Positions 23,724 through 36,692 are shown, counted from the first letter of the stretch. The stretch: DNA of 64,000 nucleotides from Arabidopsis thaliana (GCF_000001735.4 NC_003070.9:21251971-21315970); one strand, 5' to 3'. The notes: generated by a model not told the origin, from the letters alone. Translations and numbers: made by a program.

Positions 23724-24381
23724 ATTTGCTCCCACAGGAGAGCTTTTTATTTTTCTTTTGTTGTGACATTAAAGTTTTTAAAATTTTATAATAAACGGTT
23801 ATATGGTGGTCGACAATTAAACATACCAAAAAGTTTAGCTCGAATTCTTCAACGATCCGTATGTTTATCTTTTTCAATATTGATACGATGAAAAATGATT
23901 TAAAAGTGACTAAAAACTATGAGTTTTCTAATTTTCTTTGGTCAAACAAACATTTAGTTTTAGAGTTTTAAAAATACAAAAAATGTATGCATAGTTATAT
24001 TCAAATGCTTGTGGGTTGTGCCTATAAGTTGTCAACGTTCATACAAGGGTAGTGAAATACCCTTTCCCACTCTGTTGCACGATTTGTTTGGCTTTATTTT
24101 CAAGAATATAAACAATCATAAGCACAATCTCAATATTACATGCATAAATATATCATCAAAGTTGCTCTTTAGAAATAATTTATTTTTTGAATTGAGAAAA
24201 TTTTATAAAAATTCAAAAAAATCAAGACAGCCAAATAGGTTTATGGTTCTAATTTTTTTATTTTGTTCATAAACTGCATCATCCTTGGAATCTTCTACTT
24301 CTCACTCATGATCAAAATTTAGGATAGAGAATGGTATACGGTTTAGTCTATTTTGAAATAAAAGTTTAGTTTACAGAAAAA

Positions 24382-24463
24382 GTGGACGTGCCGGAGTGGT
24401 TATCGGGCATGACTAGAAATCATGTGGGCTTTGCCCGCGCAGGTTCGAATCCTGCCGTTCACG
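24382..24463 (+). tRNA. tRNA-Ser(AGA), unit 6, consensus
   Basis: Identical to the unit 2 reference. Confidence 0.97.
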
Positions 24464-24716
24464 TTTTTATTTTGAGTGTTGGTAAGTTTTTATAATTACT
24501 TATTGTGTTTTATGGATCGTCTTTGAATTTGAACGGTTTTTCATCATGTTACCGTTTTCAGTAAACTTTAGTATTGATAAAAAACCTCTAAAAAAAACAA
24601 AACAGCATGAAAGATATGAAGTCAACTTTCTTTCTACTCCTCTTCTTGATAAGTTTAAATTTGATTAAAAAGCTTTTCTTGAATCATCAACATGCATAAA
24701 GTGTTATGATACAAAA

Positions 24717-24801
24717 CCGACCTTAGCTCAGTTGGTAGAGCGGAGGACTGTAGTTGACGCAGATTATCCTTAGGTCATTGGTTCGAATCCGCTAGGTCGG
24801 A
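24717..24801 (+). tRNA. tRNA-Tyr(GTA), unit 6 first Tyr, T-stem mismatch
   Basis: ATTGG/CCGCT T stem, as in units 1-4. Confidence 0.88.
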
Positions 24802-25146
24802 TCATAAAAGTTTAAAGATTTTTTTTTTTCATTTCGTTTCAAAGTGATTAGAGAAGAGTATAACTACAAACTCGTTTTTCTATGAGAAATTGTTTTAGAG
24901 AATTGCATAGCTATTGACTGTATTATCAGAAATGAGTGGGAAATCTAGAAGTAATTTTCACTGTATTTTAAACCGTTCAAGGCTTACGAGATTTATGCAA
25001 GTATTTTTCTAATATAATGTTTTTATAAATTCAAACTTTATTTTCAAATTTTTAATAGAGACTCACTATGAGTATGCTAACTTAATACAAATCATTGTGT
25101 TCATAGAATATTTAGATCAGTACACATGCATGAAATAGAATACAAT

Positions 25147-25231
25147 CCGACCTTAGCTCAGTTGGTAGAGCGGAGGACTGTAGTAGACGCAGATTATCCT
25201 TAGGTCACTGGTTCGAATCCGGTAGGTCGGA
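25147..25231 (+). tRNA. tRNA-Tyr(GTA), unit 6 second Tyr, consensus
   Basis: Consensus exons and intron. Confidence 0.97.
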
Positions 25232-25890
25232 ATTTGCTCCCACATGAGAGCTTTTTATTTTTCTTTCGTTGTGACATTAAGGTTTTTAAATTTTATAATA
25301 AACGGTTATATGGTGGTCGACAATTAAACATACCAAAAAGTTTTGCTCGAATTCTTAAACGATCCGTATGTTTAGCTTTTTTCAATATTGATACGATGAA
25401 AAATGATTTAAAAGTGACTAAAAACTATGAGTTTTCTAATTTTCTTTGGTCAAACAAACATTTAGTTTTAGAGTTTTAAAAAGAACAAAAAATGTATGCA
25501 TAATTATATTCAAATGCTTGTGGGTTGTGCCTATAAGTTGTCAACGTTCATACAAGGGTGGTGAAATACCCTTTCCCACTCTGTTGCACGATTTGTTTGG
25601 CTTTATTTTCAAGAATATAAACAATCATAAGCACAATCTCAATATTACATGCATAAATATATCATCAAAGTTGCTCTTTAGAAATAATTTATTTTTTGAA
25701 TTGAGAAAATTTTATAAAAATTCAAAAAAATCAAGACAGCCAAATAGGTTTATGGTTCTAATTTTTTTATTTTGTTCATAAACTGCATCATCCTTGGAAT
25801 CTTCTACTTCTCACTCATGATCAAAATTTAGGATAGAGAATGGTATACGGTTTAGTCTATTTTGAAATAAAAGTTTAGTTTACAGAAAAG

Positions 25891-25972
25891 GTGGACGTGC
25901 CGGAGTGGTTATCGGGCATGACTAGAAATCATGTGGGTTTTGCCCGCGCAGGTTCGAATCCTGCCGTTCACG
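25891..25972 (+). tRNA. tRNA-Ser(AGA), unit 7, variable-arm variant
   Basis: Same variable-arm C to T and same 5' G as unit 5. Confidence 0.93.
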
Positions 25973-26225
25973 TTTTTATTTTGAGTGTTGGTAAGTTCTT
26001 ATAATTACTTATTGTGTTTTATGGATCGTCTTTGAATTTGAACGGTTTTCCATCATGTTACCGTTTTCAGTAAAATTTAGTATTGATAAAAAACCTCTAA
26101 AAAAAACAAGATAGCATGAAAGATATGAAGTCAACTTTCTTTCTACTCCTCTTCTTGATAAGTTTAAATTTGATTAAAAAGCTCTTCTTGAATCATCAAC
26201 ATGCATAAAGTGTTATAATACAAAA

Positions 26226-26310
26226 CCGACCTTAGCTCAGTTGGTAGAGCGGAGGACTGTAGTTGACGCAGATTATCCTTAGGTCACTGGTTCGAATCCG
26301 GTAGGTCGGA
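26226..26310 (+). tRNA. tRNA-Tyr(GTA), unit 7 first Tyr, consensus
   Basis: Consensus exons; intron TTGACGCAGATT. Confidence 0.97.
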
Positions 26311-26676
26311 TCATAAAAGTTTAAAGTTTTTTTTAGTTCATTTCGTTTCAAAGTGATTAGAGAAGAGTATAACTACAAACTCGTTTTTCTATGAGAATTT
26401 GTTTTAGAGAATTGCATAGCTACTGACTGTATTATCAGAAAAGAGTGGGAACTCTCGAAGTAATTTTCACTGTATTTTAAACCGTTCAAGGGTAAACCCT
26501 CATTTTCTTATATTTACGAGATTTATGCAAGTATTTTTCTAATATAATGTTTTTATAAATTCAAACTTTGTTTTCAAACTTTTAATAGAGAATCACTATG
26601 AGTATGCTAACTTAATACAAATCATTGTGTTCATAGAATATTTAGATCAGTACACATGCATGAAATAGAATACAAT

Positions 26677-26761
26677 CCGACCTTAGCTCAGTTGGTAGAG
26701 CGGAGGACTGTAGTAGACGTAGATTATCCTTAGGTCACTGGTTCGAATCCGGTAGGTCGGA
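26677..26761 (+). tRNA. tRNA-Tyr(GTA), unit 7 second Tyr, intron variant
   Basis: Consensus exons with the same intron C to T as unit 5. Confidence 0.96.
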
Positions 26762-27419
26762 ATTTGCTCCCACAGGAGAGCTTTTTATTTTTCTTTTGTT
26801 GTGACATTAAAGTTTTTAAAATTTTATAATAAACGGTTATATGGTGGTCGACAATTAAACATACCAAAAAGTTTAGCTCGAATTCTTCAACGATCCGTAT
26901 GTTTATCTTTTTCAATATTGATACGATGAAAAATGATTTAAAAGTGACTAAAAACTATGAGTTTTCTAATTTTCTTTGGTCAAACAAACATTTAGTTTTA
27001 GAGTTTTAAAAATACAAAAAATGTATGCATAGTTATATTCAAATGCTTGTGGGTTGTGCCTATAAGTTGTCAACGTTCATACAAGGGTAGTGAAATACCC
27101 TTTCCCACTCTGTTGCACGATTTGTTTGGCTTTATTTTCAAGAATATAAACAATCATAAGCACAATCTCAATATTACATGCATAAATATATCATCAAAGT
27201 TGCTCTTTAGAAATAATTTATTTTTTGAATTGAGAAAATTTTATAAAAATTCAAAAAAATCAAGACAGCCAAATAGGTTTATGGTTCTAATTTTTTTATT
27301 TTGTTCATAAACTGCATCATCCTTGGAATCTTCTACTTCTCACTCATGATCAAAATTTAGGATAGAGAATGGTATACGGTTTAGTCTATTTTGAAATAAA
27401 AGTTTAGTTTAGAGAAAAA

Positions 27420-27501
27420 GTGGACGTGCCGGAGTGGTTATCGGGCATAACTAGAAATCATGTGGGCTTTGCCCGCGCAGGTTCGAATCCTGCCGTTCAC
27501 G
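27420..27501 (+). tRNA. tRNA-Ser(AGA), unit 8, anticodon-stem mismatch
   Basis: One change, G to A in the anticodon stem (CATAA/TCATG), which loses a G-C pair. The same change recurs in units 25 and 27. Confidence 0.88.
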
Positions 27502-27749
27502 TTTTTATTTTGAGTGTTGGTTAGTTCTTAAAATTACTTAATGTGTTTTATGTATCGTCTTTGAATTTGAACAGTTTTCCATCATGTTACCGTTTTCAGT
27601 AAACTTTAGTATTGATAAAAAACCTTAAAAAAACAAGATAGCATGAAAGATATGAAGTCAACTTTCTTTCTACTCCTCTTCATAAGTTTAAATTTGATTA
27701 AAAAGCTTCTCTTGAATCATCAACATGCATAAAGTGTTATAATACAAAA

Positions 27750-27834
27750 CCGACCTTAGCTCAGTTGGTAGAGCGGAGGACTGTAGTTGACGCAGATAAT
27801 CCTTAGGTCACTGGTTCGAATCCGGTAGGTCGGA
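27750..27834 (+). tRNA. tRNA-Tyr(GTA), unit 8 first Tyr, consensus exons
   Basis: First copy with the block B intron TTGACGCAGATA (last base A rather than T). Confidence 0.96.
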
Positions 27835-28207
27835 TCATTAAAATTGAAAGTTTTTTTTTTCCATTTCGTTTCAAAGTGCTTAGACAAGAGTATAACTACA
27901 AACTCTTTTTCTATGAGAAATTGGTTTAAGAGAATTGCATAGCTATTGATCGTATTATCAGAAATGAGTGGGAAATCTCTAAGTAATTTTCACTGTAATT
28001 TAAACCGTTTAAGGGTAAACCCTCATTTTCGTATATTTACGAGATTTAGGCAAGATATTAAGTGTTTTTCTAATATAATGTTTTTATAAATTCAAACTTT
28101 GTTTACAAATTTGTAATAGAGACTCACTATGAGTATGCTAACTTAATACAAATCATTTTGCTGATAGAATATTTAGATCAGTACACATGCATGAAATAGA
28201 ATACAAT

Positions 28208-28292
28208 CCGACCTTAGCTCAGTTGGTAGAGCGGAGGACTGTAGTAGACGCAGATTATCCTTAGGTCACTGGTTCGAATCCGGTAGGTCGGA
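28208..28292 (+). tRNA. tRNA-Tyr(GTA), unit 8 second Tyr, consensus
   Basis: Consensus exons and intron. Confidence 0.97.
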
Positions 28293-28951
28293 ATTTGCTC
28301 CCACATGAGAGCTTTTTATTTTTCTTTCGTTGTGACATTAAGGTTTTTAAATTTTATAATAAACGGTTATATGGTGGTCGACAATTAAACATACCGAAAA
28401 GTTTTGCTCGAATTCTTAAACGATCCGTATGTTTAGCTTTTTTCAATATTGATACGATGAAAAATGATTTAAAAGTGACTAAAAACTATGAGTTTTCTAA
28501 TTTTCTTTGGTCAAACAAAAATTTAGTTTTAGAGTTTTAAAAAGAACAAAAAATGTATGCATAATTATATTCAAATGCTTGTGGGTTGTGCCTATAAGTT
28601 GTCAACGTTCATACAAGGGTGGTGAAATACCTTTTCCAACTTTGTTGCCCGATTTGTTTGGCTTTATTTTCAAGAATATAAACAATCATAGCACACTCTC
28701 AATATTACATGCATAAATATATCATCAAAGTTGCTCTTTAGAAATAATTTATTTTTTGAATTGAGAAAATATTATAAAAATTCAAAAAAATCAAGACAGC
28801 CAAATAGGTTTATGGTTCTAATCTTTTTTATTGTGTTCATAAACTATTTCATCCTTGGAATCTTCTACTTCTCACTCATGATCAAAATTTAGGATAGAGA
28901 ATGGTATACAGTTTAGTCTATTTTGAAATAAAAGTTTAGTTTAGAGAAAAA

Positions 28952-29033
28952 GTGGACGTGCCGGAGTGGTTATCGGGCATGACTAGAAATCATGTGGGCT
29001 TTGCCCGCGCAGGTTCGAATCCTGCCGTTCACG
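28952..29033 (+). tRNA. tRNA-Ser(AGA), unit 9, consensus
   Basis: Identical to the unit 2 reference. Confidence 0.97.
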
Positions 29034-29281
29034 TTTTTATTTTGAGTGTTGGTAAGTTCTTAAAATTACTTATTGTGTTTTATGTATCGTCTTTGAATTT
29101 GAACAGTTTTCCATCATGTTACCGTTTTCAGTAAACTTTAGTATTGATAAAAAACCTTAAAAAAACAAGATAGCATGAAAGATATGAAGTCAACTTTCTT
29201 TCTACTCCTCTTCATAAGTTTAAATTTGATTAAAAAGCTTCTCTTGAATCATCAACATGCATAAAGTGTTATAATACAAAA

Positions 29282-29366
29282 CCGACCTTAGCTCAGTTGG
29301 TAGAGCGGAGGACTGTAGTTGACGCAGATAATCCTTAGGTCACTGGTTCGAATCCGGTAGGTCGGA
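29282..29366 (+). tRNA. tRNA-Tyr(GTA), unit 9 first Tyr, consensus exons
   Basis: Block B intron TTGACGCAGATA. Confidence 0.96.
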
Positions 29367-29739
29367 TCATTAAAATTGAAAGTTTTTTTTTTCCATTTCG
29401 TTTCAAAGTGCTTAGACAAGAGTATAACTACAAACTCTTTTTCTATAAGAAATTGGTTTAAGAGAATTGCATAGCTATTGATCGTATTATCAGAAATGAG
29501 TGGGAAATCTCTAAGTAATTTTCACTGTAATTTAAACCGTTTAAGGGTAAACCCTCATTTTCGTATATTTACGAGATTTAGGCAAGATATTAAGTGTTTT
29601 TCTAATATAATGTTTTTATAAATTCAAACTTTGTTTACAAATTTGTAATAGAGACTCACTATGAGTATGCTAACTTAATACAAATCATTTTGCTGATAGA
29701 ATATTTAGATCAGTACACATGCATGAAATAGAATACAAT

Positions 29740-29824
29740 CCGACCTTAGCTCAGTTGGTAGAGCGGAGGACTGTAGTAGACGCAGATTATCCTTAGGTCA
29801 CTGGTTCGAATCTGGTAGGTTTGA
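29740..29824 (+). tRNA. tRNA-Tyr(GTA), unit 9 second Tyr, damaged 3' end
   Basis: The 3' side reads CTGGTAGGTTTGA instead of CCGGTAGGTCGGA. Two acceptor changes pair poorly with CCG at the 5' end, and one T-stem change touches the B box. Probably not processed or charged. The only such copy in the array. Confidence 0.85.
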
Positions 29825-30483
29825 ATTTGCTCCCACATGAGAGCTTTTTATTTTTCTTTCGTTGTGACATTAAGGTTTTTAAATTTTATAATAAACGGTT
29901 ATATGGTGGTCGACAATTAAACATACCGAAAAGTTTTGCTCGAATTCTTAAACGATCCGTATGTTTAGCTTTTTTCAATATTGATACGATGAAAAATGAT
30001 TTAAAAGTGACTAAAAACTATGAGTTTTCTAATTTTCTTTGGTCAAACAAACATTTAGTTTTAGAGTTTTAAAAAGAACAAAGAATGTATGCATAATTAT
30101 ATTCAAATGCTTGTGGGTTGTGCCTATAAGTTGTCAACGTTCATACAAGGGTAGTGAAATACCTTTTCCCACTCTGTTGCACGATTTGTTTGGCTTTATT
30201 TTCAAGAATATAAACAATCATAGCACAATCTCAATATTACATGCATAAATATATCATCAAAGTTGCTCTTTAGAAATAATTTATTTTTTGAATTGAGAAA
30301 ATATTATAAAAATTCTAAAAAATCAAGACAGCCAAATAGGTTTATGGTTCTAATCTTTTTTATTGTGTTCATAAACTATTTTATCCTTGGAATCTTCTAC
30401 TTCTCACTCATGATCAAAATTTAGGATAGAGAATGGTATACGGTTTAGTCTATTTTGAAATAAAAGTTTAGTTTAGAGAAAAA

Positions 30484-30565
30484 GTGGACGTGCCGGAGTG
30501 GTTATCGGGCATGACTAGAAATCATGTGGGCTTTGCCCGCGCAGGTTCGAATCCTGCCGTTCACG
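30484..30565 (+). tRNA. tRNA-Ser(AGA), unit 10, consensus
   Basis: Identical to the unit 2 reference. Confidence 0.97.
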
Positions 30566-30813
30566 TTTTTATTTTGAGTGTTGGTAAGTTCTTAAAATTA
30601 CTTATTGTGTTTTATGTATCGTCTTTGAATTTGAACAGTTTTCCATCATGTTACCGTTTTCAGTAAACTTTAGTATTGATAAAAAACCTTAAAAAAACAA
30701 GATAGCATGAAAGATATGAAGTCAACTTTCTTTCTACTCCTCTTCATAAGTTTAAATTTGATTAAAAAGCTTCCCTTGAATCATCAACATGCTTAAAGTG
30801 TTATAATACAAAA

Positions 30814-30898
30814 CCGACCTTAGCTCAGTTGGTAGAGCGGAGGACTGTAGTTGACGCAGATAATCCTTAGGTCACTGGTTCGAATCCGGTAGGTCGGA
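30814..30898 (+). tRNA. tRNA-Tyr(GTA), unit 10 first Tyr, consensus exons
   Basis: Block B intron. Upstream CATGCTTAAAG replaces CATGCATAAAG, as in units 11-13. Confidence 0.96.
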
Positions 30899-31271
30899 TC
30901 ATTAAAATTGAAAGTTTTTTTTTTCCATTTCGTTTCAAAGTGCTTAGACAAGAGTATAACTACAAACTTTTTTTCTATGAAAAATTGGTTTAAGAGAATT
31001 GCATAGCTATTGATCGTATTATCAGAAATGAGTGGGAAATCTCTAAGTAATTTTCACTGTAATTTAAACCGTTTAAGGGTAAACCCTCATTTTCGTATAT
31101 TTACGAGATTTAGGCAAGATATTAAGTGTTTTTCTAATATAATGTTTTTATAAATTCAAACTTTGTTTACAAATTTGTAATAGAGACTCACTATGAGTAT
31201 GCTAACTTAATACAAATCATTTTGCTGATAGAATATTTAGATCAGTACACATGCATGAAATAGAATACAAT

Positions 31272-31356
31272 CCGACCTTAGCTCAGTTGGTAGAGCGGAG
31301 GACTGTAGTAGACGCAGATTATCCTTAGGTCACTGGTTCGAATCCGGTAGGTCGGA
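31272..31356 (+). tRNA. tRNA-Tyr(GTA), unit 10 second Tyr, consensus
   Basis: Consensus exons and intron. Confidence 0.97.
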
Positions 31357-32015
31357 ATTTGCTCCCACATGAGAGCTTTTTATTTTTCTTTCGTTGTGAC
31401 ATTAAGGTTTTTAAATTTTATAATAAACGGTTATATGGTGGTCGACAATTAAACATACCGAAAAGTTTTGCTCGAATTCTTAAACGATCCGTATGTTTAG
31501 CTTTTTTCAATATTGATACGATGAAAAATGATTTAAAAGTGACTAAAAACTATGAGTTTTCTAATTTTCTTTGGTCAAACAAACATTTAGTTTTAGAGTT
31601 TTAAAAAGAACAAAGAATGTATGCATAATTATATTCAAATGCTTGTGGGTTGTGCCTATAAGTTGTCAACGTTCATACAAGGGTGGTGAAATACCTTTTC
31701 CAACTTTGTTGCACGATTTGTTTGGCTTTATTTTCAAGAATATAAACAATCATCGCACACTCTCAATATTACATGCATAAATATATCATCAAAGTTGCTC
31801 TTTAGAAATAATTTATTTTTTGAATTGAGAAAATATTATAAAAATTCAAAAAAATCAAGACAGCCAAATAGGTTTATGGTTCTAATCTTTTTTATTGTGT
31901 TCATAAACTATTTCATCCTTGGAATCTTCTACTTCTTACTCATGATCAAAATTTAGGATAGAGAATGGTATACGGTTTAGTCTATTTTGAAATAAAAGTT
32001 TAGTTTAGAGAAAAA

Positions 32016-32097
32016 GTGGACGTGCCGGAGTGGTTATCGGGCATGACTAGAAATCATGTGGGCTTTGCCCGCGCAGGTTCGAATCCTGCCGTTCACG
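32016..32097 (+). tRNA. tRNA-Ser(AGA), unit 11, consensus
   Basis: Identical to the unit 2 reference. Confidence 0.97.
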
Positions 32098-32345
32098 TTT
32101 TTATTTTGAGTGTTGGTAAGTTCTTAAAATTACTTATTGTGTTTTATGTATCGTCTTTGAATTTGAACAGTTTTCCATCATGTTACCGTTTTCAGTAAAC
32201 TTTAGTATTGATAAAAAACCTTAAAAAAACAAGATAGCATGAAAGATATGAAGTCAACTTTCTTTCTACTCCTCTTCATAAGTTTAAATTTGATTAAAAA
32301 GCTTCTCTTGAATCATCAACATGCTTAAAGTGTTATAATACAAAA

Positions 32346-32430
32346 CCGACCTTAGCTCAGTTGGTAGAGCGGAGGACTGTAGTTGACGCAGATAATCCTT
32401 AGGTCACTGGTTCGAATCCGGTAGGTCGGA
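32346..32430 (+). tRNA. tRNA-Tyr(GTA), unit 11 first Tyr, consensus exons
   Basis: Block B intron. Confidence 0.96.
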
Positions 32431-32803
32431 TCATTAAAATTGAAATTTTTTTTTTCCATTTCGTTTCAAAGTGCTTAGACAAGAGTATAACTACAAACTC
32501 GTTTTTCTATGAAAAATTGGTTTAAGAGAATTGCATAGCTATTGATCGTATTATCATAAATGAGTGGGAAATCTCTAAGTAATTTTCACTGTAATTTAAA
32601 CCGTTTAAGGGTAAACCCTCATTTTCGTATATTTACGAGATTTAGGCAAGATATTAAGTGTTTTTCTAATATAATGTTTTTATAAATTCAAACTTTGTTT
32701 ACAAATTTGTAATACAGACTCACTATGAGTATGCTAACTTAATACAAATCATTTTGCTGATAGAATATTTAGATCAGTACACATGCATGAAATAGAATAC
32801 AAT

Positions 32804-32888
32804 CCGACCTTAGCTCAGTTGGTAGAGCGGAGGACTGTAGTAGACGCAGATTATCCTTAGGTCACTGGTTCGAATCCGGTAGGTCGGA
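32804..32888 (+). tRNA. tRNA-Tyr(GTA), unit 11 second Tyr, consensus
   Basis: Consensus exons and intron. Confidence 0.97.
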
Positions 32889-33548
32889 ATTTGCTCCCAC
32901 ATGAGAGCTTTTTATTTTTCTTTCGATGTGACATTAAGGTTTTTAAATTTTATAATAAACGGTTATATGGTGGTCGACAATTAAACATACCGAAAAGTTT
33001 TGCTCGAATTCTTAAACGATCCGTATGTTTAGCTTTTTTCAATATTGATACGATGAAAAATGATTTAAAAGTGACTAAAAACTATGAGTTTTCTAATTTT
33101 CTTTGGTCAAACAAACATTTAGTTTTAGAGTTTTAAAAAGAACAAAAAATGTATGCATAATTATATTCAAATGCTTGTGGGTTGTGCCTATAAGTTGTCA
33201 ACGTTCATACAAGGGTAGTGAAATACCTTTTCCCACTCTGTTGCATGAATTTGTTTGGCTTTATTTTCAAGAATATAAACAATCATAGCACAATCTCAAT
33301 ATTACATGCATAAATATACCATCAAAGTTGCTCTTTAGAAATAATTTATTTTTTGAATTGAGAAAATATTATAAAAATTCAAAAAAATCAAGACAGCCAA
33401 ATAGGTTTATGGTTCTAATCTTTTTTATTGTGTTCATAAACTATTTCATCCTTGGAATCTTCTACTTCTCACTCATGATCAAAATTTAGGATAGAGAATG
33501 GTATACGGTTTAGTCTATTTTGAAATAAAAGTTTAGTTTAGAGAAAAA

Positions 33549-33630
33549 GTGGACGTGCCGGAGTGGTTATCGGGCATGACTAGAAATCATGTGGGCTTTG
33601 CCCGCGCAGGTTCGAATCCTGCCGTTCACG
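33549..33630 (+). tRNA. tRNA-Ser(AGA), unit 12, consensus
   Basis: Identical to the unit 2 reference. Confidence 0.97.
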
Positions 33631-33878
33631 TTTTTATTTTGAGTGTTGGTAAGTTCTTAAAATTACTTATTGTGTTTTATGTATCGTCTTTGAATTTGAA
33701 CAGTTTTCCATCATGTTACCGTTTTCAGTAAACTTTAGTATTGATAAAAAACCTTAAAAAAACAAGATAGCATGAAAGATATGAAGTCAACTTTCTTTCT
33801 ACTCCTCTTCATAAGTTTAAATTTGATTAAAAAGCTTCTCTTGAATCATCAACATGCTTAAAGTGTTATAATACAAAA

Positions 33879-33963
33879 CCGACCTTAGCTCAGTTGGTAG
33901 AGCGGAGGACTGTAGTTGACGCAGATAATCCTTAGGTCACTGGTTCGAATCCGGTAGGTCGGA
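33879..33963 (+). tRNA. tRNA-Tyr(GTA), unit 12 first Tyr, consensus exons
   Basis: Block B intron. Confidence 0.96.
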
Positions 33964-34335
33964 TCATTAAAATTGAAATTTTTTTTTTCCATTTCGTTTC
34001 AAAGTGCTTAGACAAGAGTATAACTACAAACTTTTTTTCTATGAAAAATTGGTTTAAGAGAATTGCATAGCTATTGATCGTATTATCATAAATGAGTGGG
34101 AAATCTCTAAGTAATTTTCACTGTAATTTAAACCGTTTAAGGGTAAACCCTCATTTTCGTATATTTACGAGATTTAGGCAAGATATTAAGTGTTTTTCTA
34201 ATATAATGTTTTTATAAATTCAAACTTTGTTTACAAATTTGTAATACAGACTCACTATGAGTATGCTAACTTAATACAAATCATTTTGCTGATAGAATAT
34301 TTAGATCAGTACACATGCATGAAATAGAATACAAT

Positions 34336-34420
34336 CCGACCTTAGCTCAGTTGGTAGAGCGGAGGACTGTAGTAGACGCAGATTATCCTTAGGTCACTGG
34401 TTCGAATCCGGTAGGTCGGA
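34336..34420 (+). tRNA. tRNA-Tyr(GTA), unit 12 second Tyr, consensus
   Basis: Consensus exons and intron. Confidence 0.97.
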
Positions 34421-35079
34421 ATTTGCTCCCACATGAGAGCTTTTTATTTTTCTTTCGATGTGACATTAAGGTTTTTAAATTTTATAATAAACGGTTATAT
34501 GGTGGTCGACAATTAAACATACCGAAAAGTTTTGCTCGAATTCTTAAACGATCCGTATGTTTAGCTTTTTTCAATATTGATACGATGAAAAATGATTTAA
34601 AAGTGACTAAAAACTATGAGTTTTCTAATTTTCTTTGGTCAAACAAACATTTAGTTTTAGAGTTTTAAAAAGAACAAAAAATGTATGCATAATTATATTC
34701 AAATGCTTGTGGGTTGTGCCTATAAGTTGTCAACGTTCATACAAGGGTAGTGAAATACCTTTTCCCACTCTGTTGCATGATTTGTTTGGCTTTATTTTCA
34801 AGAATATAAACAATCATAGCACAATCTCAATATTACATGCATAAATATACCATCAAAGTTGCTCTTTAGAAATAATTTATTTTTTGAATTGAGAAAATAT
34901 TATAAAAATTCAAAAAAATCAAGACAGCCAAATAGGTTTATGGTTCTAATCTTTTTTATTGTGTTCATAAACTATTTCATCCTTGGAATCTTCTACTTCT
35001 CACTCATGATCAAAATTTAGGATAGAGAATGGTATACGGTTTAGTCTATTTTGAAATAAAAGTTTAGTTTAGAGAAAAA

Positions 35080-35161
35080 GTGGACGTGCCGGAGTGGTTA
35101 TCGGGCATGACTAGAAATCATGTGGGCTTTGCCCGCGCAGGTTCGAATCCTGCCGTTCACG
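35080..35161 (+). tRNA. tRNA-Ser(AGA), unit 13, consensus
   Basis: Identical to the unit 2 reference. Confidence 0.97.
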
Positions 35162-35409
35162 TTTTTATTTTGAGTGTTGGTAAGTTCTTAAAATTACTTA
35201 TTGTGTTTTATGTATCGTCTTTGAATTTGAACAGTTTTCCATCATGTTACCGTTTTCAGTAAACTTTAGTATTGATAAAAAACCTTAAAAAAACAAGATA
35301 GCATGAAAGATATGAAGTCAACTTTCTTTCTACTCCTCTTCATAAGTTTAAATTTGATTAAAAAGCTTCTCTTGAATCATCAACATGCTTAAAGTGTTAT
35401 AATACAAAA

Positions 35410-35494
35410 CCGACCTTAGCTCAGTTGGTAGAGCGGAGGACTGTAGTTGACGCAGATAATCCTTAGGTCACTGGTTCGAATCCGGTAGGTCGGA
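35410..35494 (+). tRNA. tRNA-Tyr(GTA), unit 13 first Tyr, consensus exons
   Basis: Block B intron. Confidence 0.96.
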
Positions 35495-35866
35495 TCATTA
35501 AAATTGAAATTTTTTTTTTCCATTTCGTTTCAAAGTGCTTAGACAAGAGTATAACTACAAACTTTTTTTCTATGAAAAATTGGTTTAAGAGAATTGCATA
35601 GCTATTGATCGTATTATCATAAATGAGTGGGAAATCTCTAAGTAATTTTCACTGTAATTTAAACCGTTTAAGGGTAAACCCTCATTTTCGTATATTTACG
35701 AGATTTAGGCAAGATATTAAGTGTTTTTCTAATATAATGTTTTTATAAATTCAAACTTTGTTTACAAATTTGTAATACAGACTCACTATGAGTATGCTAA
35801 CTTAATACAAATCATTTTGCTGATAGAATATTTAGATCAGTACACATGCATGAAATAGAATACAAT

Positions 35867-35951
35867 CCGACCTTAGCTCAGTTGGTAGAGCGGAGGACTG
35901 TAGTAGACGCAGATTATCCTTAGGTCACTGGTTCGAATCCGGTAGGTCGGA
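35867..35951 (+). tRNA. tRNA-Tyr(GTA), unit 13 second Tyr, consensus
   Basis: Consensus exons and intron. Confidence 0.97.
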
Positions 35952-36610
35952 ATTTGCTCCCACATGAGAGCTTTTTATTTTTCTTTCGATGTGACATTAA
36001 GGTTTTTAAATTTTATAATAAACGGTTATATGGTGGTCGACAATTAAACATACCGAAAAGTTTTGCTCGAATTCTTAAACGATCCGTATGTTTAGCTTTT
36101 TTCAATATTGATACGATGAAAAATGATTTAAAAGTGACTAAAAACTATGAGTTTTCTAATTTTCTTTGGTCAAACAAACATTTAGTTTTAGAGTTTTAAA
36201 AAGAACAAAAAATGTATGCATAATTATATTCAAATGCTTGTGGGTTGTGCCTATAAGTTGTCAACGTTCATACAAGGGTAGTGAAATACCTTTTCCCACT
36301 CTGTTGCATGATTTGTTTGGCTTTATTTTCAAGAATATAAACAATCATAGCACAATCTCAATATTACATGCATAAATATACCATCAAAGTTGCTCTTTAG
36401 AAATAATTTATTTTTTGAATTGAGAAAATATTATAAAAATTCAAAAAAATCAAGACAGCCAAATAGGTTTATGGTTCTAATCTTTTTTATTGTGTTCATA
36501 AACTATTTCATCCTTGGAATCTTCTACTTCTCACTCATGATCAAAATTTAGGATAGAGAATGGTATACGGTTTAGTCTATTTTGAAATAAAAGTTTAGTT
36601 TAGAGAAAAA

Positions 36611-36692
36611 GTGGACGTGCCGGAGTGGTTATCGGGCATGACTAGAAATCATGTGGGCTTTGCCCGCGCAGGTTCGAATCCTGCCGTTCACG
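36611..36692 (+). tRNA. tRNA-Ser(AGA), unit 14, consensus
   Basis: Identical to the unit 2 reference. Confidence 0.97.

Larger units (their letters stand above)
16817..27419 (+). repeat. array block A: units 1-7
   Basis: Monomers are 1509 bp (units 1-5 and 7 mark spacings of 1509; units 5 and 7 themselves are 1529). Units 1 and 3 share private variants (altered Ser, GTTTACGAG, a TTA in a spacer frame), units 2, 4 and 6 share others (consensus Ser, GGCTTACGAG), and units 5 and 7 share a third set. So the copied piece was a dimer of about 3.02-3.04 kb: 1+2 with 3+4, and 4+5 with 6+7. Confidence 0.85.
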
